From the NCBI RefSeq assembly GCF_014650715.1, contig NZ_BMVM01000007.1, forward strand, positions 62,001 through 126,000: a stretch of 64,000 nucleotides of DNA, written 5' to 3'. Source of the DNA: Streptomyces bluensis (GTDB taxonomy: Bacteria; Actinomycetota; Actinomycetes; Streptomycetales; Streptomycetaceae). Each line of letters begins with the position of its first letter. Within the stretch, counting starts at the first letter, position 1. The notes under the pieces are model-generated. The model was not told the origin of the DNA. It did not search any database and saw nothing but the letters and a program-made list of their open reading frames with translations. Made by a program: the position numbers and the translations under genes. This document shows, piece by piece, positions 8,445 through 17,151 of the stretch.

Positions 8445-9428
8445 TCAGTGGCTCGGAGCAGCCGCCAGTTCCTGGATGCGCGGATGGTTCTCCAGCGCCC
8501 ACCGCACGGTTTTCGGCGGGCGCCCGAGCAGGGTCTCCAGTTGGTCGGTGACGCCGCGGTACCCTCCGCCGCCGATCAGCCGGGTCAGGGTCTTCAGGTG
8601 CGCCGCAGTGTGCGGATACTCGGCGAGGTTGCTGTCCACGTAGGTCTCGTTCCAGGTTTCGATGTCTTCGGGAACGTAGACGACCTCGCGTCCCAGCACG
8701 GCCGCGAAGTCCTCCGCGAACCCGTGCATGTCCTTCGCTTCCGGACCGTTGAGCTCGTAGGACTTCGAGATGTGCGGCGCCGGGTCGGCCAGGATCTTCG
8801 CGGACACCTCCGCCACGTCGTAACCCACGACGGGCGCGAGCCGGTGAGGGCCGAAGGGCAGGCGCAGTTCACCCTTGCTCAGCGGCTCCAGCGCCAGCCA
8901 GGTCATCAGGGGGTTCTCGACGAACATGGCCCCCCGGATGTTGACGGTCGGAAGGCCGGACCACTCCAGCACCCGCTCGGCGACCCAGTGGGCCCGCTGC
9001 TGCGGCGACCACTCCGTGACGTTCCCGCCGAGCCACGCACGCCGCTCTGCCTCCGGTGCGGTCATCTTCTCGACCGTCATGAAGGACTGCTCGAACTCGG
9101 AGATGTTGACGAAGACCTCGATGTCGCCCTTGGCCCGTGCCGCCGCGGCCATCAGGCTGACGGCGTCGGTGTAGTACGGCGACAGGCTCATGCTGAAGTA
9201 GATACGTCGGACGTCCTTCAGCGAGGCGGTCACGTCGGCGATGTTGAGCAGGTCTCCGACGAAGACCTCGGCCCCGGCCTGGCGGAGCGCGTGCGCGCGT
9301 TCGTCGTCCCGTCGCACGAACGCGCGCACCGGGTGCCCTTGTTCCAGCAGCATGTCGACAATCGTTCGGCTCACACCGCCGATGTGGCCGGCGGCTCCGC
9401 TGATCAGGATGGGATTGCGCTCTGGCAT
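8445..9428 (-). CDS. NmrA-like NAD(P)-binding reductase
   Basis: A 327-residue atypical SDR of the NmrA/HSCARG type. The N-terminal nucleotide motif is ILISGAAGHIGGVSR (7-21), with a second-strand RAFVRRDD that suits NADP(H). The catalytic YxxxK of classical SDRs is not in its usual place, as in NmrA-type members that act as reductases or redox sensors. ATG 9428 follows GAGGACC. It sits upstream of, and in the same direction as, no close partner (272 bases separate it from the next gene). It belongs to the cluster of redox enzymes in the island. Confidence 0.75.
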   Translation of the reverse strand: MPERNPILISGAAGHIGGVSRTIVDMLLEQGHPVRAFVRRDDERAHALRQAGAEVFVGDLLNIADVTASLKDVRRIYFSMSLSPYYTDAVSLMAAAARAKGDIEVFVNISEFEQSFMTVEKMTAPEAERRAWLGGNVTEWSPQQRAHWVAERVLEWSGLPTVNIRGAMFVENPLMTWLALEPLSKGELRLPFGPHRLAPVVGYDVAEVSAKILADPAPHISKSYELNGPEAKDMHGFAEDFAAVLGREVVYVPEDIETWNETYVDSNLAEYPHTAAHLKTLTRLIGGGGYRGVTDQLETLLGRPPKTVRWALENHPRIQELAAAPSH

Positions 9429-9700
9429 CGTTGGGTCCTCTGTCTGGTGACGTAAGTCAGCTGTTGGGAAAGCCGCAGGATGGGGTCGGCGACCGTCTTG
9501 CGGCGCTTGGGTGGCCTGGGGCGTCTATGCCGTCGCTCAGCGCGGTGGCCGGCCAGGGTCTCGGTCTGGCTCGCGGAGGTGACCATCCGCGCCGGAGGCG
9601 GTCGATGACGATGAAGCCGCCGGGCTCGGTGGCCGCCTCCACGCGGGCCTTGGGCCCTGATCCAGTCGGACCGTGCCCGCCAGGCGGATCCTCCGCAGGG

Positions 9701-10747
9701 TCATCGGGGCGAAGAGCCATCGATGCGCTCAAGGAACTCCAGAAGCGCGGCGCTGACCTCCGCGGGACGCTCCTGCTGCGTCCAATGCCCGCAACCCGGC
9801 AGCACCACCACGTCGTGCAGTTGAGGCGCGACGGCGCTCAGCGGGTTGCCCGACCCGCCCTCGCCTCGCAGAATCTCGCCCAGAGAGCTGCCCCCGTCCG
9901 GCCCGCGCAGCGAGGTGACCATGTCACGGTCGCCCACCACGTACAGGGCAGGGACGTCGATCCCGCGCCCCCGGAAAGCAGCGAGCAGCTCGTTGTTGCG
10001 CTCAATGTTCCGGTACCAGTTGAAGGCTCCGGTGAACGCCTGCTCCCCGTGCAGGGCGAAGTCCTCGGCGTACGCCTGGATGTCCTCCTCCGTCAGCCAG
10101 GCCGGGAGGTCGGGCGACTGCGGCATGGTGTCCAGGAGACCCAGGCCGTCGGGTATGACCAGCGGGCGGGGCTCCCTGCCGAGGGGGTTGTCGCCTGAGG
10201 CACCGACCAGGAGGCGTCGGAAGGACTCCGGGATGTCCTTGGCGAACTCCGCGTCGGCGACTCCCGGCTGCTGGAAGTAGACCTGGTAGAAGCCCTCGCC
10301 GTACTGGGTGCGGGTGATCGACGGCGGGACCATCCCGCCGGGCAGGATCGGCGGAATGCTGAGCCCGGCCACCGCGCGGACCTTGTCGGGGCGCAGCATC
10401 GCGGCGGTCCAGGCGACGGGTGCGCCCCAGTCGTGACCCACGACGATCGCCTGCTCCTCGCCGAGTTCCTCGATCAGGGCGATCACGTCGCCGACGAGGT
10501 GGAGCAGCGTGTACGAGGAGACGTCCGGCGGCTGCTCACTGCGGGCATAGCCGCGCTGGTCAGGAGCGACGACCCGGTATCCGCCCGCTGCCAGCGCCCC
10601 GAACTGGTGACGCCAGGAGTACCAGCTCTCCGGCCAGCCGTGCAGCAGGAGGACCAGCGGACCTTGCCCCTGCTCGGCGATGTGCAGTCTGACGCCGTTC
10701 ACGTCGACGAAGCGGTGGGTGAGCGAACTTTCCATGAGCATTTCCAT
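9701..10747 (-). CDS. Epoxide hydrolase-like alpha/beta hydrolase
   Basis: A roughly 349-residue alpha/beta hydrolase resembling soluble epoxide hydrolases. The oxyanion motif LLLHGWPESWYSW, nucleophile elbow VVGHDWGAP (Asp nucleophile after GH) and C-terminal GCGHWTQQERP (catalytic His) are all present. The likely start is ATG 10747, preceded by AAAAGG; ATGs at 10741 and 10735 are alternatives. It lies 29 bases downstream of the frameshifted SDR and is probably co-transcribed with it from the twin-operator promoter near 11524-11560. An epoxide substrate is inferred from family only. Confidence 0.8.
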   Translation of the reverse strand: MEMLMESSLTHRFVDVNGVRLHIAEQGQGPLVLLLHGWPESWYSWRHQFGALAAGGYRVVAPDQRGYARSEQPPDVSSYTLLHLVGDVIALIEELGEEQAIVVGHDWGAPVAWTAAMLRPDKVRAVAGLSIPPILPGGMVPPSITRTQYGEGFYQVYFQQPGVADAEFAKDIPESFRRLLVGASGDNPLGREPRPLVIPDGLGLLDTMPQSPDLPAWLTEEDIQAYAEDFALHGEQAFTGAFNWYRNIERNNELLAAFRGRGIDVPALYVVGDRDMVTSLRGPDGGSSLGEILRGEGGSGNPLSAVAPQLHDVVVLPGCGHWTQQERPAEVSAALLEFLERIDGSSPR

Positions 10748-10776
10748 GAGCCTTTTGGATCTATGAATTGAGGAAC

Positions 10777-11503
10777 CTATGAATCGGTGCGCGCGTGCTC
10801 TTTCTTCAGCTGCCCGTACAGGGCTTCCAGGTCGGCGGACAGTTGCGACTTGACCCAGCGGGTGATGTCGTCGGCCAGCACCTCGTGCGCTCCCGCCTCG
10901 ATGCCGTCGAGCGCGGCCACGGCGACGTCGCGGGGGTCGGCCTTGGGTGCGTCGACGCCCGCCGCCATAGCGGTGTCCACGTAGGCCACGTGCAGACCGG
11001 TCACCGCGATACCGCCCGGCTGCAACTCCAGGCGCAGAGAGTTGGTCTGCGACCACAGGGCGGCCTTGGAGGCGCCGTAGGCCGTTTCGTCGGCCAGCCA
11101 GGACCGGGCGGAGTGGACGTTGAGGACGTGGCCCCCGCCGTTGCGCTCGATGATCGGCACGAAGGCCCGGGTCACCAGCAGCGGCCCGTAGAAGTTGGTC
11201 TCCATATCCCGGCGGACATCCTCCATCGAGGAGTCGAGATATTGAGGCGCGGACCGAGGCGCCGGCGTTGTTGATCAGGATGGTGACGTCCTGGGCCTGC
11301 TCGGCGGCCGCCGCGACGGACGCCGGGTCGGTGACCTCCAGCGCCAGCGGAACGGCACGGGGGGGAGGGGTCACCGTGCGCGGGTCACGTGCCGTGGCGT
11401 AGACCTTGCCGACTCCGCGCCCGCAGAGCTCCTCCACCAGCATCTTGCCGATGCCCCGGCCGCCTCCGGTGACGAGGACGGTGGCGCCTTCGATCGCTGT
11501 CAC
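10777..11503 (-). pseudogene. SDR oxidoreductase split by a one-base insertion
   Basis: Read from GTG 11503 (with TTGGAGGT upstream) the protein begins with VLVTGGGRGIG and continues to LINNAGASVRAS. The frame then shifts near 11240; the rest (MEDVRRDMETNFYGPL, then YGASKAALWSQ and the C-terminus) is in another frame to the stop at 10777. Removing one T from the tcaatatctcgac-like stretch (minus strand) would restore about 241 residues with the TGxxxGIG motif and YxxxK (YGASK). It is either a real frameshift or a sequencing error. It heads the operon with the epoxide hydrolase. Confidence 0.7.
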
Positions 11504-11523
11504 GACTACCTCCAAGAGGCTGG

Positions 11524-11560
11524 AAACCGATCGGTTTACCCACCGTAAACCGATCGGTTT
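11524..11560. promoter_or_regulatory. Twin TetR-type operators for SDR/epoxide hydrolase
   Basis: Two perfect copies of the palindrome AAACCGATCGGTTT lie at 11524-11537 and 11547-11560, 23 bases apart centre to centre, just upstream of the GTG at 11503. The same box occurs at 13085-13098 and 14202-14215, the last upstream of a TetR gene, so that TetR is the likely repressor. Confidence 0.75.
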
Positions 11561-12245
11561 TCTCGCGCAAGCAGGGTTCATAGTTGACTGAAACGCATCA
11601 GCAGCCACGGGGGCGATGACCTCACCGAAGTCCGGCGGCCAGCCGCGGGCCCACCCGGGGTCGGCGATTACGGGCGACCGCCTTGCGGCGGCGCAGGGAA
11701 GTCAGGGCGGCAGCTGCTCGGGCGGACCCGGCAGCGGCCGGGGGCTCGTGGCGCGAGCCACCGCCGCAGGGATCGGTTCACTGTTGCCCACCTGGGGGAC
11801 TGCCGGGAGACGATCAGCCCGTGCGGCGGCTCGACGACGTAGCACGCGGCCACATCCACGTCCCGGCTGCTGCTGGCCACTCGGGCCGTGGCCCGTGGTC
11901 GCGCTCTCCTCGGGTTCGCCGGCGTTGAGATTTGGAGAGATCGCCCGGTGTCGCCCTGACCCGCAGGATGCCGCCGGTCACATCACGGGAGACGTCGTGC
12001 TCCTCCACGGCCGCCTGGCCGAGCGGCCCGGGCCGGAACCCAATGGCCACCATGGGCGGCTGCTTCCCCGGCTGCTTGCCGTACGGCAGCCGGCTCAGCA
12101 GCACCGGCCACGGTCCGCCGAGACTTCCGCACGCAACGCCCTACCGTCACGCATCTTGGCCGGAACATCAACTCGATCCGGACATGCGCCATGTGCCGCT
12201 TCCTGGACGTCTTGTACTTGTGGCTGCGCTTGGGACGGGCAGGTG
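11561..12245. other. Gap with no recognisable gene
   Basis: About 690 bases between the operators and the next SDR stop codon. Open frames exist on both strands, but none shows family motifs or a convincing ribosome site, and the predicted products are low-complexity Arg/Ala/Pro. It is probably decayed DNA. Confidence 0.4.
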
Positions 12246-13061
12246 TCAGCCGGCCAGCTGGTTGAGCTTGCGGATCTGCTTGTCAAAGACCCCAGCAGGA
12301 GCGAGGCGGCGCAGGGTGCTGGCACGTCCGGCCAGGAGACCGGCGGTGTAGCGCAGCTTCGGCTTCGGGTCGGTCGCTGCCGCGACGATCACTTTGGCGA
12401 CGATGGCGGGGTCGTCGCCGCCCTTGATCGCCGTCTCCATCATGCGGTCGAAGGCGCGCCGCTGGTCCGCGTAGACCTCCAGGGGCGTGTCGGGTCGCGG
12501 GCTGTTGGCCTCGAATCCGGTGTTGGTGTAGGCGGGTTGGACGACAAGCGCCCGAACCCCATGCTCGCGGACCTCGTGGTCCAGAGACTCGGAGTACCCC
12601 TCGATCGCATGCTTGGAGGCGGAGTAGACGGCCATGTAAGGCGAGGGGAGGAAGCCGACCACGGAGGAGAGGTTGATGATGCGTCCGCGCCCCCGGGCGC
12701 GCATGTGTGGCAGGACTGCCTTCACCATGCGCATCACGCCGAAGACGTTGACGTCGAAGACGACCTGGGCCTGCGCGACGGAGTTCTCCTCGGCGGCACC
12801 CATCAAGCCCATACCGGCGTTGTTGACCAGGACATCGATCCGGCCGAACCGGTCGATCACCTGCTGGACCACGGCGACGACCGAGGCATCACTGGCCACG
12901 TCGAGATCGAGGAAGCTCACACCGTCGAGCGAGGTGAGGCGGGAGGTGTCGCGGCTGGTGCCGACCACGTCGAAACCCGCTTCGACCAGCGCGAGCGCGG
13001 CTGCCTTCCCGATGCCGGATGACGCACCCGTCACGAGTGCCACCGGCCGATGTGTGCTCAT
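12246..13061 (-). CDS. Classical SDR oxidoreductase
   Basis: A 271-residue classical short-chain dehydrogenase with ALVTGASSGIGKA near the N-terminus, NNAG (NNAGMGLMG), the catalytic Ser in INLSSVVG and YSASKHA. The family interconverts alcohols and ketones with NAD(P)H. The start is ATG 13061 (GGGAG at good spacing) or the adjacent ATG 13064. Paired AAACCGATCGGTTT-type operators directly upstream place it in the same regulon as the epoxide hydrolase operon and the TetR gene at 13600-14169. Confidence 0.82.
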   Translation of the reverse strand: MSTHRPVALVTGASSGIGKAAALALVEAGFDVVGTSRDTSRLTSLDGVSFLDLDVASDASVVAVVQQVIDRFGRIDVLVNNAGMGLMGAAEENSVAQAQVVFDVNVFGVMRMVKAVLPHMRARGRGRIINLSSVVGFLPSPYMAVYSASKHAIEGYSESLDHEVREHGVRALVVQPAYTNTGFEANSPRPDTPLEVYADQRRAFDRMMETAIKGGDDPAIVAKVIVAAATDPKPKLRYTAGLLAGRASTLRRLAPAGVFDKQIRKLNQLAG

Positions 13062-13080
13062 CATGGACTCCCGAACTCAC

Positions 13081-13122
13081 TGAGAAACCGATCGGTTTCT
13101 CACAAGGTAAACCGACCGGTTT
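13081..13122. promoter_or_regulatory. Twin operators upstream of SDR gene
   Basis: A perfect 22-bp palindrome (13081-13102) has the core AAACCGATCGGTTT at 13085-13098. A second, slightly degenerate copy AAACCGACCGGTTT is at 13109-13122. The centres are 24 bases apart, the same arrangement as at 11524-11560. Confidence 0.75.
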
Positions 13123-13599
13123 CAAGGTGCAAGCCCAGGGAATGCTGTCCGACCGGCGCCTCCTACCAGAACGGCGGCGGCATGGGCAGGGGCAGCGCGC
13201 CGGAGAGACATGAGAGCGTCATCCGCTCAGCGATCGCTGATTCAACCGCCCAGGGGCTACCACGACACCTCTACCGAGGCGATCCACCTTGGTGACGCGG
13301 AACATGGAGGACACCCGCCTCCAGCGGCCGGCCCCTTGCTTCCCGGCAGCCATCCGAGGGAAGCCTGATAGCCGTAAGGGTGTGATGAGCATGCCGTGTG
13401 CGAGGAAAGCCGTGGCATCGTTGACATCTGCACCCAGCGGCAGGAGCCCGGTCCCCCAGAGCCCCATCCAGTCGGCTCGGACGATCTCGCGGTTCCTGGT
13501 CATCACCCTCCGCGCCTTCGGCCGCCCCCTCGAAAGCCAAGCGCGGACGTCGACCCCGTGCGCCCAGTCAGCCACCAAGCCCCGCCCGAAAGCGATCCG
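13123..13599. other. Gap with weak hypothetical frame
   Basis: A minus-strand frame 13219-13578 (TTG start, 119 residues) directly follows the TetR stop codon and contains a protein-like middle (IVRADWMGLWGTGLLPLG). It has no recognisable motif or ribosome site, and I do not call it a gene. Nothing else is seen here. Confidence 0.35.
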
Positions 13600-14169
13600 T
13601 CAGCGCATGCCTGCCGCGTCGAGCAGGGTGGCCACTGTGGGGGCGATGAGGCCTGTGAGGTTGTCGGCTCCGATCCCCGCGCGGGCGCTGGCGCCGTCGA
13701 AGACCAGGCTGAGCTGTCGGGCCAGCAGGTCGGGATCGCTCGCGCCGCCCTGTTCGGCCTCGGCGCGGAAAAAAGCCGTCAGGTTTCCCTTGACCCGGTG
13801 GGCCACCTGGCTCGCGGGGTGGCTCTGATCCTTGAGTTCGATCTGCACGGCCAGGTACTGGCATCCTCGGAACTCGGGTGCACCCGCCTGCAGTTCCACC
13901 TGCTCGAAGACGTGCAGGATCCGCTCGCGGGGTGAACGGCCGTCGTCCGCCGCGGGCAGGAGTGCCGTCACGAAGGCGGTAGCGCGTTGCTCCAGGCTCG
14001 CCGCCAGCAGTTCGTCCTTGCTCTCGAACAGTTGGTACATGGAGCGCTTCGACACCCCCGCCGCCCTGCACAGCGCCTCGATGCCGATGCCGACGCCGTC
14101 TCGGTAGGTGAGTGCGGCCGCCGCCTCCAGCAGCCGGTCTCGGGGACTCGGCTTCACTTCGGTGCTCAT
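13600..14169 (-). CDS. TetR/AcrR family repressor
   Basis: A 189-residue TetR-type regulator. The N-terminal HTH is about residues 10-55 (LTYRDGVGIGIEALCRAAGV then SKRSMYQLFESKDELL), followed by a helical ligand domain. The start is ATG 14169. The operator AAACCGATCGGTTT lies upstream at 14202-14215 with a degenerate second copy, so autorepression is likely. The same box precedes the SDR/epoxide hydrolase operon and the SDR gene at 12246, giving a local three-promoter regulon. The ligand is presumably a substrate or product of those oxidoreductases (inference). Confidence 0.85.
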   Translation of the reverse strand: MSTEVKPSPRDRLLEAAAALTYRDGVGIGIEALCRAAGVSKRSMYQLFESKDELLAASLEQRATAFVTALLPAADDGRSPRERILHVFEQVELQAGAPEFRGCQYLAVQIELKDQSHPASQVAHRVKGNLTAFFRAEAEQGGASDPDLLARQLSLVFDGASARAGIGADNLTGLIAPTVATLLDAAGMR

Positions 14170-14180
14170 ACTGTGAGGTT

Positions 14181-14215
14181 AACCCGATTCGGGCGAAACA
14201 TAAACCGATCGGTTT
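14181..14215. promoter_or_regulatory. TetR autoregulatory operator pair
   Basis: A perfect AAACCGATCGGTTT lies at 14202-14215. A degenerate partner AACCCGATTCGGGC at 14181-14194 sits 21 bases away centre to centre. Both lie within 50 bases of the TetR start codon, so repression of its own gene is expected. Confidence 0.65.
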
Positions 14216-14666
14216 CCGTGGTCCGCCGGAGGGGTGAGCCGAAGTTCCTCTACACCAGGGCGGCGGTCTGGCTCAGACTTGAGGTCGCACCGGCCCGTCA
14301 CACCGAAGCCGAACACCGCGGCCGCCACGAGGCCGGCGGCCATCGTCAACCAGCCCCGGGCCGGACCGGCGTCGGCCTGGGCGTCACAGGAGAGGATCGA
14401 GCGGAGGCCGCCGGTAATCTGCCGCAGCGGCTCGAACTCCGCCAGGACGGTAGAAGCCAGGCAGCGCCGCGATCTGCGGCCAGTCAGTTCCTTGCCCACC
14501 TGCAGCGATGCGCCCTCGGCCGCCTGCGCCGTCGCCGACCGGGCCAGACTGGAGCCCAGGCTGTCGACGGACTGATCGGTCAGCACCGTCAGAGCCGGGC
14601 AGGCCGGGGAACGGCAGCGGCAGCGGAGTTCCGGTAACCACCCACCTCCGTGCAAGGGGTCGAGCG
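14216..14666. other. Gap with no recognisable gene
   Basis: A minus-strand frame (14179-14730) contains one hydrophobic stretch (GWLTMAAGLVAAAVFGFGV) but has no ribosome site and crosses both the operator and the dehalogenase remnant, so I treat it as chance. No other feature is visible. Confidence 0.35.
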
Positions 14667-14999
14667 GGCTCAGAGGAGACGGCTGCCTACGACGCCCCCT
14701 TCCCATCCGAGCGGCACTTCGCCGGAGCACGGCGGTTCCCTCAACTCGTACCGCTCGACGGCTCAGACCCGCCCGCCTCGATGCTGAACCGCGCCTGGGC
14801 CGGGCTGGCAGCCTTCGAGAGGCCGTTCCTCACCGCCTTCGCCGACCATGAAGACATCACGCGCGCATTTGAACGGATCCTCCAGGCCCGCATTCCGGGT
14901 GCGCGGAAACAGGACCATGTGACGGTCCCCGACGCTGGCCACTTCCTACAGGAGCAGCAGCCGGACCTGCTGGTCGACACCATCCTCAGCCTCGGCTGA
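14667..14999 (+). pseudogene. Haloalkane dehalogenase C-terminal remnant
   Basis: The frame reads AAYDAPFPSERHFAGARRFP, then ERPFLTAFADHEDITR, IPGARKQDHVTVPDAGHFLQ and EQQPDLLVDTIL. These match the C-terminal half of haloalkane dehalogenases (alpha/beta hydrolases), including the catalytic His in AGHFLQE. The N-terminal half with the nucleophile Asp is missing: upstream codons in the same frame do not look like the family and there is no start with a ribosome site. It is a truncated gene within the xenobiotic-type enzyme island. Confidence 0.65.
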
Positions 15000-15069
15000 G
15001 AGCCGATCTGCACGTCATCCGGCACTGTCCGTGGCCCACCACACATGCTTGACACCTGCTGATGCTGTG

Positions 15070-15480
15070 ACCTCCCCGCTGGGACGCTCGCACGGGACGA
15101 GGAAGCAAGCGGTGTGTGCGTTACGGAAGGAGCGCTGGTAGCCGCGCGGGCACAGGCCGTCCATGGCGGTCGACCGGTCCCCGGCCCCCTCAGGCGGGCG
15201 TGCCCCTGGCATCAGGGGTCCGCCAGTGCACCGGCGTCGAACGGGTTCAATCCGGTGTCGTCCACGAGACGCATCGCCACCTGTCGCGGCTCCTCGGAGC
15301 CTGCGGCCACGCTTGACCAGAGACCGCCCCAACTGCTCGGCGTTGTGCAGGCTTTCCACTGCTCGTTGCCCACCGCTTCGATGTTCCTACCCAGCTCGGG
15401 GTAGTGGTTGGACGTGTCGATGACCACCGTCTCGGCGGCACGGTGGCGAACACATCGGCCAGCTCCGGGACCACCGGCCC
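15070..15480 (-). pseudogene. F420-dependent NADP reductase-like remnant
   Basis: On the minus strand, VPELADVFATVPP, TVVIDTSNHYPELGRNIEAV, then (other frame) ESLHNAEQLGRSLVK and RQVAMRLVDDTGLNPFDAGA resemble NADPH:F420 oxidoreductase / NADP oxidoreductase coenzyme-F420-dependent family proteins. Several frame changes interrupt it and the N-terminal NADP motif is missing, so it is not functional. The rest of 15000-16008 contains no intact gene. Confidence 0.55.
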
Positions 15481-15683
15481 AGCGCATTTCCCGGTCGGCT
15501 ACTCGGTCACCGCAGAAGACGTACGCTTGTACGCCCTCCGCCGCAGTGCGGTGCTGCGCCGCCATGACGTCGTCGAACTGCACGCAGCACTCACCGCGTG
15601 GCTCACCCTCAACCCCGCCAGCCCACCGAACAAAGACACGGCGCGGCGAGTGGAACAGCAACCCGGGAAGCGTTGACGCCGCC

Positions 15684-15732
15684 CGACAGCTGGGCAGGGG
15701 CCCTCCACGATCAGGCCCCTGCCCAGCTGTCG
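15684..15732. repeat. Perfect 19-bp inverted repeat
   Basis: CGACAGCTGGGCAGGGGCC (15684-15702) pairs perfectly with 15714-15732 around an 11-base loop. There is no adjacent intact gene on the left; the TetR gene at 16009-16557 ends 277 bases to the right. It could be a strong terminator for that minus-strand operon or the two inverted ends of a lost mobile element. Confidence 0.6.
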
Positions 15733-16008
15733 ACACGCGGCCACAGGATGTGGCGCAGATCGTCTGACATGTCGTTCGGGGCCGTCCTTGGGTTTGCTGC
15801 GCCGACCGCTGTGCCGCTTCTGCGATCCGTCACCGGGCCGGTACGCCGGGAGAGCGTGGGACGGTACGGCCGTCGCCCGGACGCCGCCCGGGAGGAGGCT
15901 GACCCGGAAGAGGCCTGCCCGCGGCTGGGCGAAGAAGCCGAGTCCCACCAGCCGAGCTGGCCTACAAGGAAGACTCGGGGGCCTCGTCGCCGAACTGCCG
16001 GTGTCGGG

Positions 16009-16557
16009 TCATCGAGCGGTGAGGACGTGTGCCCACGGCTCATCGATGTCGGCCAGACCGAGCACGGCGACCACGTTGTCGAGCATTCCGGCGCCGAACC
16101 AGCGCCGCACCGCGTCGTCGTCGCCCAGCAGCTGCCGAACGGTGTCAACCTGCTTGGCGTAGCACCGGCGCACGGCCTCTGCTACCAGCGGCTCGCCGGC
16201 GGCACAGTTCGCGTGCATGAGGAAACGCAGGATGCTCCGGTCCGCGACGAGCGCGGCGTAGGCGCCGCGCGCCGCATCCAGCGCCGCCTCGGGCGCCCGC
16301 CCGGCCTCACCCGACGCCGACGAGTGAGCGACCAGCGTTTCGGTCATGACGACGGACACGTGGTCGACCACCGCCGCGAACAGCGCTTCCTTGTTCGGGT
16401 ATAGGCGATAGAGATACGGCTGAGAGATGCCGACCCAGTCTGCGATCTCGTGCGTCGTCGTACCGTAGAAACCTTTTTGCGCGAAGCAATCGACCGCGGC
16501 GGCCATGATGGTCCGACGTCGTTCGTCGCTCTTCGTGCTGGTACCGGCGGCGGGCAT
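16009..16557 (-). CDS. TetR family regulator
   Basis: A 182-residue TetR-type protein: HTH at about 14-58 (VDCFAQKGFYGTTTHEIADW, VGISQPYLYRLYPNKEAL) and a C-terminal ligand domain. The start is ATG 16557, 26 bases after the SnoaL-like gene; no clear ribosome site, so translation may be coupled. The pair is probably one operon read from near 17080. It may regulate its own operon through the GGTCGACC palindrome at 17076-17083 (inference). Confidence 0.8.
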   Translation of the reverse strand: MPAAGTSTKSDERRRTIMAAAVDCFAQKGFYGTTTHEIADWVGISQPYLYRLYPNKEALFAAVVDHVSVVMTETLVAHSSASGEAGRAPEAALDAARGAYAALVADRSILRFLMHANCAAGEPLVAEAVRRCYAKQVDTVRQLLGDDDAVRRWFGAGMLDNVVAVLGLADIDEPWAHVLTAR

Positions 16558-16583
16558 GGCAATCAGTTAAACAGGCTCTCCCC

Positions 16584-17057
16584 TCAGCCTCCAAAAGTCA
16601 CGCTGAGGTCAGGGTCGGACGGCACGTCGTGGGGTGTGAGCGCCTCGATCGCTACCAGCGGGTTCCAGTAGTCCAGGTAGTGGGTGATGACCGCGTCGCC
16701 ATCGGTCTGGACGACGGAGATGCACGTCTGCTCGTACGGCTTGCCGGTCGGCAGCGCCGTGCCCGTCGAACGGAATTCGGCAATCACCAGACTCGGATCG
16801 ACCGTCTCGTGGAACACCAGGTCGACGAACTCCACGTCAAAGGTCTTGGGAAAGTTGCTCATGTGCGCGCGCAGTGCGTCTCGCCCCGTTACCCGCTGGG
16901 GCACGCCGGCCGGCGCGTACGGGAACTCAAGCACCGCATCCGGGGCGAACAGCTTCACCCATTCGTCGGTGCGTCCTGCGGCGGTGAGGCGCAGGTGCTC
17001 GGCCACGGCGTGCTGGGCAGCGGCACGGCGGGCGGCCCCGTCTTGCTGGACTGTCAT
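16584..17057 (-). CDS. SnoaL-like NTF2-fold protein
   Basis: A 157-residue single-domain protein of the NTF2/SnoaL superfamily (AEHLRLTAAGRTDEWVKLFA, DAVLEFPYAPAGVPQ, RVTGRDALRAHM, then a C-terminal beta-sheet ending in YLDYWNPL). Such proteins are small cyclases, isomerases or ligand-binding proteins of secondary metabolism. I chose ATG 17057 because AGGAG precedes it; an earlier ATG at 17096 has no ribosome site. It is co-directional with the TetR gene that follows. The substrate is unknown. Confidence 0.75.
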   Translation of the reverse strand: MTVQQDGAARRAAAQHAVAEHLRLTAAGRTDEWVKLFAPDAVLEFPYAPAGVPQRVTGRDALRAHMSNFPKTFDVEFVDLVFHETVDPSLVIAEFRSTGTALPTGKPYEQTCISVVQTDGDAVITHYLDYWNPLVAIEALTPHDVPSDPDLSVTFGG

Positions 17058-17151
17058 TTTCGCTCCTACGTTAGTGGTCGACCTATAACTTACCACGGCA
17101 GCAGGGCGTTGCGAGTAGTCGAGCAGGGGTAAGGCCAGGGGATCCCGGTTG

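Noticed and set aside
13219..13578. 119-residue minus-strand gene after the TetR gene
   Set aside because: TTG start without ribosome site and no recognisable motif; left as part of the gap.
11524..14215. CRISPR-like array formed by the repeated AAACCGATCGGTTT boxes
   Set aside because: The repeats are short palindromes in three promoter regions without regular spacers or cas genes.
14179..14730. Membrane-helix-containing minus-strand gene
   Set aside because: The frame spans the TetR operator and the dehalogenase remnant and has no ribosome site, so the hydrophobic stretch is probably chance.
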